Source: Parendozoicomonas sp. Alg238-R29
GTDB lineage: Bacteria; Pseudomonadota; Gammaproteobacteria; Pseudomonadales; Endozoicomonadaceae
Direction of reading: 5' to 3'
DNA length: 35,304 nt
Assembly (NCBI RefSeq): GCF_947331445.1
Contig: NZ_CAMZOG010000051.1
Location: 1-35,304 of the forward strand
Shown here: one piece after another, positions 1 through 7,942 of the stretch
Position numbering within the stretch: position 1 is the stretch's first letter
Layout: every line of letters begins with the position of its first letter
The notes under the pieces: generated by a model
The model's database searches: none
What the model was told of the DNA's origin: nothing
The model's input: only the letters and a program-made list of their open reading frames with translations
Translations under genes and position numbers: made by a program

Positions 1-442
1 GCAAGCGATATGTTGCAGAATTCAGATTGGATTGCAGGGTTTTAGGATTGGGGTCCTGCACCCACAACCTCACTGTTTCAAGGTCTACAGTTGCACTTAG
101 CTGTGCTGCTTCTCGTTTTTCTGCAGGGTTGCCATTTTCTAATACATTCTGCAAGCGATATGCTGCAGAATTCAGATTGGATTGCAGGGTTTCAGGGTTC
201 TGCACCCACAACCTCACTGTTTCAAGGTCTACAGTTACATCTAGCTGTGTTGCTTCTCGTTTTTCTGCAGGGGTGCCGTTTTGTTCTACATTCTGCAAGC
301 GACATGTTACATAAACCAGGTTGGATCGCAGGGTTTCAGGGTTGGGGTCCTGCACCCACAACCTCACTGTTTCAAGGTCTACAGTTGCACTTAGCTGTGT
401 TGCTTCTCGTTTTTCTGCAGGGGTTCCGCTTTTTAATACATT
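1..442 (-). repeat. Three tandem in-frame repeats of about 150 bp
   Basis: Units read on the minus strand are 442-293 (150 bp), 292-149 (144 bp) and 148 to the window edge (at least 148 bp). The middle unit lacks six bases (two codons) in the DPNP segment. The first half of each unit is almost invariant. Differences cluster in the second half and mostly change the amino acid. The spacing is a whole number of codons, so this is a coding repeat and not a CRISPR array. Confidence 0.9.
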
Positions 443-586
443 TATCAAGTGATTTTTTGCTGCTGATAAGGAGATTTTTCGTCCAGAAAAATTAGCTTCA
501 GCTATGGATTTCTGCAGCTCTGATTTTGCAGCGTAAAGTTCTGGATTGACATGATAAGAAGACTGTACTCCGCCTATTGGGTTCAT
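1..586 (-). CDS. Tandem-repeat protein of 48-50-residue modules, 3' end beyond the window
   Basis: The minus strand is open from an ATG at 584-586 to the window edge without a stop (195 codons seen), so the C-terminus is missing. An AGGA-type ribosome binding site lies about 8 bases upstream of the ATG. Residues 1-48 are unique, start MNPIGGVQSS and show no signal peptide. From residue 49 the protein is tandem modules with the core PAEKREATQL followed by TVDLETVRLWVQ: module 1 is residues 49-98, module 2 residues 99-146 (two residues shorter), module 3 residues 147 to the edge. The modules look helical and are nearly identical in DNA. I do not recognise the family; a structural or protein-binding repeat, perhaps of an effector, is possible but unproven. 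Plus-strand ORFs in the same stretch are shadows of the repeat. Confidence 0.72.
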   Translation of the reverse strand, partial: MNPIGGVQSSYHVNPELYAAKSELQKSIAEANFSGRKISLSAAKNHLINVLKSGTPAEKREATQLSATVDLETVRLWVQDPNPETLRSNLVYVTCRLQNVEQNGTPAEKREATQLDVTVDLETVRLWVQNPETLQSNLNSAAYRLQNVLENGNPAEKREAAQLSATVDLETVRLWVQDPNPKTLQSNLNSATYRL

Positions 587-812
587 AATAACATCCTAAA
601 TCAGTTTTATTTGAATGTGTTTGATTGAGGAAGAAATGCTGAGTTCCAATTTTGTTAAGTATGATAACTACTCTGCAACCGCATCTAACAAATGGTTCCA
701 TCCGACCGCCTTCGGCGGCTGAACCAGGCGTTGAGCCTGTGGAAAAACTCTCCGATGCGCTGGTACTCCTGAGCGGAGCCGGTAAAATTCCCACATCTGC
801 CCCAAAGATGCA

Positions 813-1553
813 TTGCAGCGCACCATGCCTCGTTTCAAGCCTTACGACACCAGTCAGAATTTGCTTTTGCCGGTTAACCTGGCTGAGCAGCTTGTTCCCG
901 GTTCTTTTGAGCACACGCTGAATGACCTGGTGGATCATGAAATCGACACTTCGATTTTTTATGACCATTACAACAATGATGATACTGGTCGTCTGGCCTA
1001 CGCCCCTGCGATGTTATTGAAGGTGGTGCTGTTCGCTTATTCTCGTGGCATCACTTCCAGCCGGAAGATTGAGAAAGCCTGCCGGGAGAATATTGTGTTT
1101 ATGGCGCTGTCGGCTAACAGCTAGCCACACTTTACGACCATCGCCGACTTTATCAGCCGTATGCATAAGCCTGTGGGGCTGCTGTTTATGCAGGTGCTGA
1201 TGGTGTGTGATCAGTTGGGTTTAATCGGCAAGGATATGTTTGCCATTGATGGGCGGAAGGTGCCGTCTAATGCGGGCAAAGAGTAGAGCGGTACGCACAA
1301 GGAGCTGCATGATAAAAAGAAGAAACCGGAGAAGGCTGTCGGGTGTTTGATGAAGCGCCATCAGCCTCTTAAGGGCAATGTCACAGATCCAGGCAGTGCC
1401 AAGATGAAAACGTCTAAAGGCGTGATTCAGGGTTACTGCGGTGTGGCGGCTGTTTATAGCCAGCATCAGGTGATTATGCATGTTGAGGTTTACGGCAGTG
1501 GCGCTGAGCAGCCGACGTTGATTCCTAGAGATATAGTCAAATCTGGTGTTTGA
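813..1553 (+). pseudogene. IS1182-family transposase remnant with two in-frame stops and a truncated C-terminus
   Basis: One frame reads as an IS1182/DUF772-type transposase: MPRFKPYDTSQ at the start (ATG 825 is the likelier original start), then YAPAMLLKVVLFAYSRG and SSRKIEKACRENIVFMAL, then HFTTIADFISRM, FAIDGRKVPSNAGKE and QVIMHVEVYGSGAEQ. The frame is broken by TAG at 1122-1124, where CAG is likely ancestral, and TAG at 1284-1286, where TGG is usual (KEWSGT in the family). Both are single transitions. Similarity stops near 1529, so the C-terminal DDE region and the right end of the element are gone. Sequence from about 650 to 812 is probably the left flank of the same element, but I could not define a terminal inverted repeat. 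The copy cannot make active transposase. Confidence 0.85.
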
Positions 1554-1580
1554 GAGCATGTCAGGCGGCCTCCTGATAGA

Positions 1581-1609
1581 AAACTCGGCCGCTTGCGGCC
1601 GAGTTTTTT
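1581..1609. terminator. Bidirectional intrinsic terminator
   Basis: A perfect inverted repeat (AAACTCGGCCGC and GCGGCCGAGTTT around a two-base centre, 1581-1606) is followed by a T run on the plus strand. On the minus strand it is also followed by a short T run. It lies 16 bases past the moeA stop codon and so most likely ends moeA transcription; in the other direction it would end transcription from the dead transposase. Confidence 0.85.
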
Positions 1610-1625
1610 ATTAACTTACAAAGTT

Positions 1626-2861
1626 TCAAGATGTGAGTTTATCAAAAGGCACAACAGAAACCTGCTCGCCTACCTCTACACCGGTGCTCCCTTCTGACAG
1701 GACAATGTAACAATTTGCCATACTCATTGAGCGAAGAATTCCCGAACCCTGACTGCCGGTGGTAACAACTGTGGTATTACCGTTCTGGTCTGTGGAAAGA
1801 ATACCTCGCTGGTACTCTCTCCTTCCCGGTGCTTTTTTCAGTTTGGTTCCGGTTGTTGCCTTCAGTGAAATAGGTTCCCCGGATACCTGGCCAGACATGA
1901 TTTTCAGGGCATGAACCGCCAAAATATGAAGAGTAATCGTTGCAGAAACTGGATTTCCGGGCAGGCCAAAGAACACACTGTTGGGCAGCTTACCAAAAGC
2001 AAAAGGTTTGCCGGGTTTGATGGCCAGTTTCCAGAAACCGGTTTCACCCAGTTCTTCCAGTATTTCTTTAATAAAGTCGGCTTCACCCACGGATACACCG
2101 CCAGAAGTAATGACTGCATCGGCTTCGCTGTCTGCGTGAATGAGGGCATCACGAATCACATCACGATCATCAGGCAGTTTGCCAAGATCGATAACGTCCA
2201 TACCCAGACGATTGAGCATGGAAGTCACAATAATTCGGTTGCTGTCGTAAATATCACCATGACCCAGAGTTTCTCCGGGCAGTTTGAGTTCATCACCTGT
2301 TGAGAATACGGCGACTTTCAACCTGCGGAAGACTTTCGCTTCAGCAACACCCAAAGAGGCCATTAAGCCCAGGTTCTGAGGACACAGCTTGTGCCCCGCA
2401 CTGAGAACAATGCAGCCCTCGTTGATATCTTCTCCAGCTTTGCGAACATTATTTCCGGTAGAGGGCTTTTTCAGAAAACGGATACCGTTCTCAGTTTTTT
2501 CAGTTTGTTCCTGCATTATCACGGTATCAGTGCCATCAGGAATGGCAGCACCGGTCATAATGCGGATGCACTGTCCCTGTGGGCAGGTTCCCTCGTAGGG
2601 GTGGCCTGCGAAGGACTGGCCAGCAACAGGGAGTGTATCGGTATGCTGCAGATCTGCTGCTGTAAGGGCATATCCGTCCATGGCTGAGTTGTTATGGGGC
2701 GGCACATTCATGGGGGAAATAATATTGGTTGCCAGAATGCGACCATCGCAGGAACCGAGGGGTAAAGTTTCTGTTTCCTTAACAGGGGAGACGCCTGCGG
2801 ACAGTTTTTTCAGGGCATCATCCAGAGACATCAGTCCCGGTGCAGAACAGCAGTCAGACAT
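1626..2861 (-). CDS. moeA: Molybdopterin molybdenumtransferase MoeA
   Basis: The 411-residue protein has the usual MoeA length. MoeA inserts molybdate into adenylylated molybdopterin in the cytoplasm, the last step of Mo-molybdopterin synthesis. Visible family signatures are NNSAMDGYAL near residue 60, TGAAIPDGTDTVIMQE, the MoCF-like domain with FSTGDELKLPGE, YDSNR, SGGVSVGEADF and KPGKPFAFG, then FGLPGNPVSA before the C-terminal beta domain. The start ATG has AGGAG nine bases upstream. The gene is alone on its strand, followed by a strong terminator. The other cofactor genes in this window are in separate transcription units to the right. Its N-terminus carries an unusual Cys pair (SDCCSAPG) of unknown meaning. 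Confidence 0.97.
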   Translation of the reverse strand: MSDCCSAPGLMSLDDALKKLSAGVSPVKETETLPLGSCDGRILATNIISPMNVPPHNNSAMDGYALTAADLQHTDTLPVAGQSFAGHPYEGTCPQGQCIRIMTGAAIPDGTDTVIMQEQTEKTENGIRFLKKPSTGNNVRKAGEDINEGCIVLSAGHKLCPQNLGLMASLGVAEAKVFRRLKVAVFSTGDELKLPGETLGHGDIYDSNRIIVTSMLNRLGMDVIDLGKLPDDRDVIRDALIHADSEADAVITSGGVSVGEADFIKEILEELGETGFWKLAIKPGKPFAFGKLPNSVFFGLPGNPVSATITLHILAVHALKIMSGQVSGEPISLKATTGTKLKKAPGRREYQRGILSTDQNGNTTVVTTGSQGSGILRSMSMANCYIVLSEGSTGVEVGEQVSVVPFDKLTS

Positions 2862-3159
2862 GGGAAAACTCCTAAACTTTTATGAGTCTATTGTCGCAGA
2901 TTTACCGGGATATCTCCTCTAGGTTTTGGCAAGGTTAGGCAGCAATTTGACCCACTCATGGGGTGACGTTTCAAACAGGTAATTCCACATTCTTGAGATA
3001 ACCTCACCGATGACTTTTCGGTCGCGAGGTTCCCAAGCATAACAAGCATAAAATGAAGGCGTTGATGATTAATGAGCCGATAGCATGGTGTCAGTGATCG
3101 CTCATTGATAACTGGAATAACGGTCTAAACTCCCCGCTTGCTTTCAGGGGGAGAAGGGA
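2862..3159. other. Divergent intergenic region between moeA and the TLC-like gene
   Basis: About 300 bases hold the start signals of the two divergent genes. There is an inverted repeat, AATGAGC at 3071-3077 paired with GCTCATT at 3101-3107. On the minus strand, 3060-2922 reads as about 49 open codons ending in WNYLFETSPHEWVKLL with a TAG stop but no good start. That could be a remnant of a decayed gene, but I cannot name it. No ModE-type palindrome is visible. Confidence 0.3.
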
Positions 3160-4335
3160 GTGCGCAGTAGAGTATTCACTTGTTTTTCGTTGATCAGTAC
3201 TTTGATGTTGATCAGTGCTTTGATGTTGATTTGTTCAGTACCAGTATTTGCTGGAGAACGGGTTTTATCGGATGAGCGTCTAAACAGTGAAATCTTCGAA
3301 CCTGACGGTGCATTAATTCAAAAACAACCGAACGGATACCTGAAACTTGCTATCTCCTGTTCTGCTCTTTCCAGAATAGAAGACGGTACGACCCGCTGGA
3401 TAAAGGTAAGATCGCCATCGCGCTTTACCCATTCTGGATCTGAAAACATAAAACTGAATAAACCCAGCTTGAAAGACATTTATGTACCCGTGGAATACGC
3501 CTTAATGGCGGGTAACACGGATCAGGCCACTACACAGGTTTGCGCTAAACAGTTTCTGGTACCGCAAGACAAAGTCTTCGTATCTCCCGCCAATAAGCCT
3601 TGGCATTCCTCTGACCTTGATCGTTTATCTTTGATGGATTTCAAGGGCTCTATCAACCCGAAAACGGGTATGCCAAGGCGAGGGTACAGTTTAAAAGAGA
3701 ATGGGTTGTACCTGATTCCGCTTGTATCTGCCGCAGCGTTTATCGCGATGCCGGATTATAAAAAGAACCTTATAAACGCTCCCCTCATTCATGCATTGAT
3801 CAGTGGTGTTGGTTCCAGTTACCTGTACTCAAAGAGAGATAAGCCTTATTGGCAGCGAGTTGTTGAAGATGAACCGCCTTCTGGCTGGTGGGATGTACTT
3901 CTTCCTCTGGTCAGTTATGGATATGCAGGGTATGACCTGTATTCATCCGCATCAGAAAGAGATTGGCTTTATGTCCTCCATGGGGGAAGTATGTTGTCTG
4001 TGTTCAGTGCGTTTGCGGCCAATGGTCGTGTACATCTGTTAACTGACACATTGATGCTGGAGAATTCAACCATATTTTATTATCTGAGAGATGTTGATCC
4101 GATTTTCCGAGTGGGGTTCGCGTCGACATTCTGTCTCTTGCGACTGGGCTTATTTCCCTATGGTTGGTGGCAGTATGTTCGTAATGTTTATCTGGAAGGC
4201 AAGGATTATCCGGGTTCAGAAATTACTAACCCTGCACTGTTATCTGGCGGGCTCATTTTTGGCGGGCTGAATATCTATTGGGGCGCGAAATTACTGCGGT
4301 ATCTTGTCTTTGGTCCCAGAAAAAAGACTGAATAA
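3160..4335 (+). CDS. Exported membrane protein with a TLC (TRAM-LAG1-CLN8) domain signature
   Basis: The start is GTG at 3160 with a GGGAGAAGGG purine-rich site just upstream. Residues 1-31 form a signal peptide or membrane anchor ending VPVFAG. Residues 32-180 are a soluble segment I do not recognise. Residues 183-383 are strongly hydrophobic, with five to six likely membrane segments, and follow the TLC pattern: SYGYAGYDL (252-260), then LHGGSML (273-279, where eukaryotic members have His-His), LMLENSTIFYYLRD (298-311, like the E-x-S-x-F-x-x-x-R element), and a helix with LLRLGLFPY (326-334). TLC proteins are mostly eukaryotic ER membrane proteins linked to lipid sensing or ceramide synthesis. 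The C-terminus is KKTE, which fits the eukaryotic KKxx ER-retrieval form. Assignment is by eye from motifs. The lost second His argues against ceramide synthase activity. It converges on mobB. Confidence 0.6.
   Translation: MRSRVFTCFSLISTLMLISALMLICSVPVFAGERVLSDERLNSEIFEPDGALIQKQPNGYLKLAISCSALSRIEDGTTRWIKVRSPSRFTHSGSENIKLNKPSLKDIYVPVEYALMAGNTDQATTQVCAKQFLVPQDKVFVSPANKPWHSSDLDRLSLMDFKGSINPKTGMPRRGYSLKENGLYLIPLVSAAAFIAMPDYKKNLINAPLIHALISGVGSSYLYSKRDKPYWQRVVEDEPPSGWWDVLLPLVSYGYAGYDLYSSASERDWLYVLHGGSMLSVFSAFAANGRVHLLTDTLMLENSTIFYYLRDVDPIFRVGFASTFCLLRLGLFPYGWWQYVRNVYLEGKDYPGSEITNPALLSGGLIFGGLNIYWGAKLLRYLVFGPRKKTE
3190..3225 (+). repeat. 18-bp tandem duplication inside the signal peptide
   Basis: Two copies, 3190-3207 and 3208-3225, differ at a single base and duplicate six residues in frame (LISTLM, LISALM) in the hydrophobic core of the signal peptide of the TLC-like gene. 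Confidence 0.9.
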
Positions 4336-4402
4336 TAATGGGAAACCCTCACCGATACATTCTCCTGGGTGTTATCCGTAAGGGCGAATCTAAATATGAG
4401 GG

Positions 4403-4927
4403 CTATGAGCTTTGCTGTTGCTGATAGAACTTGAGAACAAACTCAGCAACCTGTTCAGGATTGTTAATATCCAGTTGGGGCAGGGATGTTGAAGGATGAG
4501 GTACATCCTGGCACAGGGCGATAATATGACTGTCTTTCTCAAACAAGTAAGGGCGGTCGAAGTCGTTGCGATGCAGCTCAATTTTGGGGATGGCCGCATC
4601 CCGAAAGCCTTCCACAAGAATCATGTCCAGTCGGTTGTGATCCAGCAGAGATAACTGGTCTTCAAACTTTGGGTCTTCAAAAGGGCGCTCTGTAACACAG
4701 ATAGCTCGCCCCGGGGTGCTCAGTACTGTTTGGGATAAACCGGCATGGCGCAAGCGGTAACTGTCTTTACCTGGTTTGTCGGGTTCAATCGTATGATGAG
4801 AGGCCTTAATCAGACCAATACGTAACCCCTGCTCAACAATCTGGGGGATAACTTTTTCCAAAAGAGTAGTTTTCCCGGTTCCGCTAAAAGCCGTAAAACC
4901 GAGAATCGGTAGCTGTGTGTTCAACAA
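4403..4927 (-). CDS. mobB: Molybdopterin-guanine dinucleotide biosynthesis adaptor protein MobB
   Basis: A GTP-binding protein of 174 residues that assists attachment of GMP to molybdopterin. The Walker A motif AFSGTGKTTLLEK lies at residues 13-25. IGLIKASHHTIEPDKPGKDSYRLRHAG follows and is typical of MobB, as is ILVEGFRDAAIPKIELHR. The start is a TTG at 4925-4927 that directly abuts the moaA TGA stop (TGATTG), with an AGGCGG site inside the end of moaA. That points to translational coupling. The gene forms a two-gene operon with moaA under the Moco riboswitch. MobA, its usual partner, is not in the window. Confidence 0.93.
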   Translation of the reverse strand: MLNTQLPILGFTAFSGTGKTTLLEKVIPQIVEQGLRIGLIKASHHTIEPDKPGKDSYRLRHAGLSQTVLSTPGRAICVTERPFEDPKFEDQLSLLDHNRLDMILVEGFRDAAIPKIELHRNDFDRPYLFEKDSHIIALCQDVPHPSTSLPQLDINNPEQVAEFVLKFYQQQQSS

Positions 4928-5908
4928 TCAACCGCCTATGATCGACAAATTCGTGGTAGAGCCAGTGAACCCCTGATCCAGGAAATGTTTGTCTTCTTTT
5001 AATTGAAGAACTTCTTGAATGCGGGTCGTGAGCAGCTCCTGTTGATCATCACTCTGCAACAGATGACGCAGACTGTAACCCTGTTCTGCAAACAGGCAAA
5101 GTTGCAGATCACCCTGACTGTTCACCCGCAAACGGTTGCAGCTGTCACAGAAGTCTTTCGAGTAGGGCATGATCAAACCAATTCGCCCCTGGTAATCAGG
5201 GTGGCTGAACTCCTGCGCTGGCCCGGCATTATCTGGGCGAATCATCTGTACCCAGCCTTTATCCAAAAGCTGCTGGCGCACTACCTTTCCAGACAAGTGA
5301 TGTTTGTTAAAGAATTCCGGCATATCACCGGTTTCCATCAGTTCGATCATGCGAACAGTGATGGGCTGATCCTTAATCCAGTCCAGAAAACGATCCAGCT
5401 CTCGGTCGTTAAGGTTTTTCATCAGCACAGTGTTGACTTTGATTGATGGCAAACCTGCCGCAAAACCAATATCTATGCCGCGAAGAATCTCATCAAGACG
5501 ATCATGACCGGTAATGCGGTGGAACATAGCAGGCTCAAGGCTGTCGATGCTAACGTTCAGGTGAGTCATCCCAGAGTCAATCCAGCGTTCAATCCTGCGA
5601 TCCATTTTGTAACCATTGGTGGTCACTGCAACGGTATCAATGCCAGGAACATCGCGAACAGTGCGAAGAATGCTGCAGAAATCGCTACGCAGTGAAGGTT
5701 CACCGCCACTGATGCGAATCTTGTTTGTACCCAAAGCAGCAAAGGCCGTTGCTATACGACGGATCTCGTCCAGACTGATAGCGGTTTTATGTTGTGGTTC
5801 CTGACATCCATCAGGAAGACAGTACTGACAACGAAAATTGCATAAATCCGTTATAGATAGCCTGAGGTAGGGGAAGCGTCTCCCCTGGCGGTCTTGCAGT
5901 TTATTCAT
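4928..5908 (-). CDS. moaA: GTP 3',8-cyclase MoaA (radical SAM)
   Basis: MoaA converts GTP to 3',8-cyclo-dihydro-GTP, the first step of molybdenum cofactor synthesis. The N-terminal radical-SAM cluster cysteines are C23, C27 and C30 in CNFRCQYC. The ISGGEP element and the C-terminal second cluster (FCDSCNRLRV and LQLCLF) are present, and the protein ends in the functionally important Gly-Gly (SIIGG). I place the start at the ATG 5906-5908 (MNKLQDRQGR, 326 residues). It has GGAAAGG seven bases upstream and aligns with known MoaA starts; a TTG five codons further upstream lies inside that site. It is cotranscribed with mobB and probably controlled by the riboswitch just upstream. moaB, moaC, moaD and moaE do not follow it, unlike in Escherichia coli. 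Confidence 0.96.
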   Translation of the reverse strand: MNKLQDRQGRRFPYLRLSITDLCNFRCQYCLPDGCQEPQHKTAISLDEIRRIATAFAALGTNKIRISGGEPSLRSDFCSILRTVRDVPGIDTVAVTTNGYKMDRRIERWIDSGMTHLNVSIDSLEPAMFHRITGHDRLDEILRGIDIGFAAGLPSIKVNTVLMKNLNDRELDRFLDWIKDQPITVRMIELMETGDMPEFFNKHHLSGKVVRQQLLDKGWVQMIRPDNAGPAQEFSHPDYQGRIGLIMPYSKDFCDSCNRLRVNSQGDLQLCLFAEQGYSLRHLLQSDDQQELLTTRIQEVLQLKEDKHFLDQGFTGSTTNLSIIGG

Positions 5909-6030
5909 TGAACACCTTTCCAAAAGGTCCGGGAGGCTGGGGGATTTCTCACCTCAACCCGGTGATGTAGTTATCCATCACGGCTGCGGCCTCATGTCTG
6001 TTTATCAGATTTAGAGGGCGCAGCTCGGCG
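5909..6030 (-). promoter_or_regulatory. Probable Moco riboswitch (moaA leader)
   Basis: The 5' leader of moaA resembles the Escherichia coli moaA Moco RNA motif. Read on the minus strand it has CTGAT, then GGCCG, a hairpin GTGATG-GATAACTA-CATCAC, CGGG, and finally AGCCTCCCGG shortly before GGAAAGGTGTTCAATG. In E. coli the same order ends in GCCTCCCG and GGAAAGGTGTACATG. In that family the RNA binds molybdenum cofactor and lowers translation, so MoaA-MobB production is probably repressed when cofactor is abundant. The upstream limit is approximate. A covariance search with the Rfam Moco_RNA_motif would settle it. Confidence 0.75.
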
Positions 6031-6114
6031 CTCTTTATCAGTTTCAGTCGATATTGACAGGGATACCATCATAACAAATTTCTTGTGATAGTGATGGCGT
6101 AGTTAACCCTGCAA

Positions 6115-7836
6115 CTAACGGTATCGCTGTGCTATCCCCTGAATTTCCTGAACAATGGCACGCAGGCCATTTCCCCGAGAAGGGCTCAAGTGATTTGAAA
6201 GCTCAAGTTCACCGAATACGCTATCAATGTCGCACGATAATAAATCTTCCGGTGTCCGGCTGTTCAGGCAGGCCATAACAATAACTGCCAGCCCTCTTAT
6301 AACCCTGGCGTCACTGTCGACTGCAAAGTGCAGGGTCTGGTCATTTTCACGGTAATGGTGATGCAGCCAGACGGTACTTTCGCATCCGGACAGCCGCGCT
6401 TCATCCTGACGCATATCATCAGGCAGAGCGGGGAGATCCCAGGCCAGTTGCATAATATTACGGTAGCGCTCCTGCCAGCTTTTTTTACTGAGAAGTGCCG
6501 TTCGTAAACGCATCAAGTCTTGCTGGTTATAGAAGGGTGTCGCTGCAAAGGGGGCTGGCAGCTGATTGTCATCTGTCTGGCGAGGTTGCTGGTTGAGCTT
6601 TGGTGTTGAGGCTTTACCTTCACTGGTGTTTTGTCTTGTGCAAATTTTACGTAGAGCGGCTGTGAGCCGGTCTACGTCTTCACGGGTGTTGTAGCAGGCT
6701 AAAGACGCTCTTATAGTGCCGGGTAATTCCAAGGCTTCCATAAGCGGCATTGCGCAGTGATGGCCGGTACGCACAGCGATACCTTGTTGATCCAATAGCA
6801 CGCCAATATCGTGATTGTGCTGGCCCTCCACAACAAAAGACACTACTGCTGTTTTACTTTTGGCCGTACCTATACGGCGTATACCAGGAATATGATCCAG
6901 CCCCTGTTCCAGGCGGAAACGGAGTTGTTGCTCCTGCTGGGCTATAACTTTTCTGTCGAGGTTATTCAGGTAATCAATGGCGGCTGCCAGCCCAACAACA
7001 CCAGAGATGTTGGGAGTGCCGGCTTCAAAGCGAAAAGGCGGTTTATTAAAGGTTGTGCCTGAAAAGCTGACTCGCTCAATCATCTCGCCACCGGTTTGCC
7101 AGGGAGGCATGTCATTGAGCAGTTCTCTGCGGCCGTAAAGAACACCGATACCAGTAGGCCCATAGACCTTGTGGCCGGAGAATACATAAAAGTCACAACC
7201 CAGCTTTCTGACATCTACCGGGAAGTGGGCAACAGCCTGCGCGCCATCAATGATAGTGGTTGCGCCAACTTCCTTGGCTTGGGTCATCATTGTTTCTATT
7301 GGGTTGATAGTGCCCAATGCATTAGAAACATGGGTAACAGCCAGCAGTTTTGTTCTTTCGTTAAGCAGTTGCTGGTAAGCCTGCAGATCCAACTCCCCAC
7401 TCTCGGTAATTGGTATCACACGAATATGCGCGCCGGTATGCTCGGCGATCTGTTGCCAGGGCACGATGTTGGCATGGTGTTCCATGGCGGAAAGAATAAT
7501 TTCATCACCAGCCTTGAGGTTGTCACGACCCCAGCTCCAGGCTAGCAGGTTCAGGGCTTCTGTAGCGCCGCGAGTCCAGATGATTTCTTCTGTATGGCCA
7601 GCATTAAGAAACTGGCGAACCTTATCCCGAGCCTCTTCAAAAGCATGGGTTGCCCGGGCACTCAGCACATGGGAGGCACGATGAACATTGGCATTGGCAT
7701 AGCTGTAGTAGTGACTGACGGCATCAATCACTGAACGGGGCTTTTGTGTTGTCGCCGCATTATCCAGCCAAGCTAAAGGAAGGCCGTGAGCTGTTTCAGA
7801 GAGAATCGGAAACTGGAAGTGAATATCTGACGTCAT
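6115..7836 (-). CDS. Fused cysteine desulfurase (CsdA/SufS-type) and SufE-type sulfur acceptor
   Basis: The 573-residue protein joins two enzymes normally made separately. Residues 1-400 are a group II cysteine desulfurase: LDNAATTQKPRSVIDA near the N-terminus, the PLP lysine K223 in SGHKVYGPTG, and the catalytic cysteine C361 in RTGHHCAMP. A polar Gln/Thr/Pro-rich linker spans about 401-435. Residues 436-573 are a SufE/CsdE domain with the acceptor cysteine C485 in RLSGCESTVW. The desulfurase takes sulfur from cysteine as a persulfide, and SufE accepts it for iron-sulfur cluster or other thiolation chemistry. Fusion would pass sulfur within one chain. The gene sits just upstream of moaA, and sulfur transfer is needed for molybdopterin synthase and for Moco sulfuration; a role in those is an inference. 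No frameshift is present at the junction. Confidence 0.93.
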   Translation of the reverse strand: MTSDIHFQFPILSETAHGLPLAWLDNAATTQKPRSVIDAVSHYYSYANANVHRASHVLSARATHAFEEARDKVRQFLNAGHTEEIIWTRGATEALNLLAWSWGRDNLKAGDEIILSAMEHHANIVPWQQIAEHTGAHIRVIPITESGELDLQAYQQLLNERTKLLAVTHVSNALGTINPIETMMTQAKEVGATTIIDGAQAVAHFPVDVRKLGCDFYVFSGHKVYGPTGIGVLYGRRELLNDMPPWQTGGEMIERVSFSGTTFNKPPFRFEAGTPNISGVVGLAAAIDYLNNLDRKVIAQQEQQLRFRLEQGLDHIPGIRRIGTAKSKTAVVSFVVEGQHNHDIGVLLDQQGIAVRTGHHCAMPLMEALELPGTIRASLACYNTREDVDRLTAALRKICTRQNTSEGKASTPKLNQQPRQTDDNQLPAPFAATPFYNQQDLMRLRTALLSKKSWQERYRNIMQLAWDLPALPDDMRQDEARLSGCESTVWLHHHYRENDQTLHFAVDSDARVIRGLAVIVMACLNSRTPEDLLSCDIDSVFGELELSNHLSPSRGNGLRAIVQEIQGIAQRYR

Positions 7837-7942
7837 GAAAGTTTGTCTTGTTAACTGATAGCAGCGCGTTGTCAGGTTATCTGCTTAGGCAAGTATTTAG
7901 GTGCGGGCAATCTTACACCAGACTGTAAGTGGTTACTTCGTC

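Noticed and set aside
1-442. CRISPR array or TALE-like DNA-binding repeats
   Set aside because: Units are 144-150 bp and contiguous without spacers, so not CRISPR. The LETV-containing core slightly resembles TALE repeats, but unit length (50 against 34) and the rest of the module do not fit.
27-495. Two plus-strand ORFs in the 150-bp repeats
   Set aside because: They repeat because the DNA repeats. The minus frame is open throughout, has a start with ribosome binding site, and shows amino-acid-level conservation of a core.
498-968. Minus-strand ORF of 156 codons
   Set aside because: It runs antisense through the left part of the IS1182 remnant and into the start of the repeat protein gene. 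Composition is Arg/Cys/Thr-rich without any family pattern.
2922-3060. Minus-strand open stretch ending WNYLFETSPHEWVKLL
   Set aside because: No credible start and no family I can name. It may be a decayed gene fragment, so it is only mentioned in the intergenic note.
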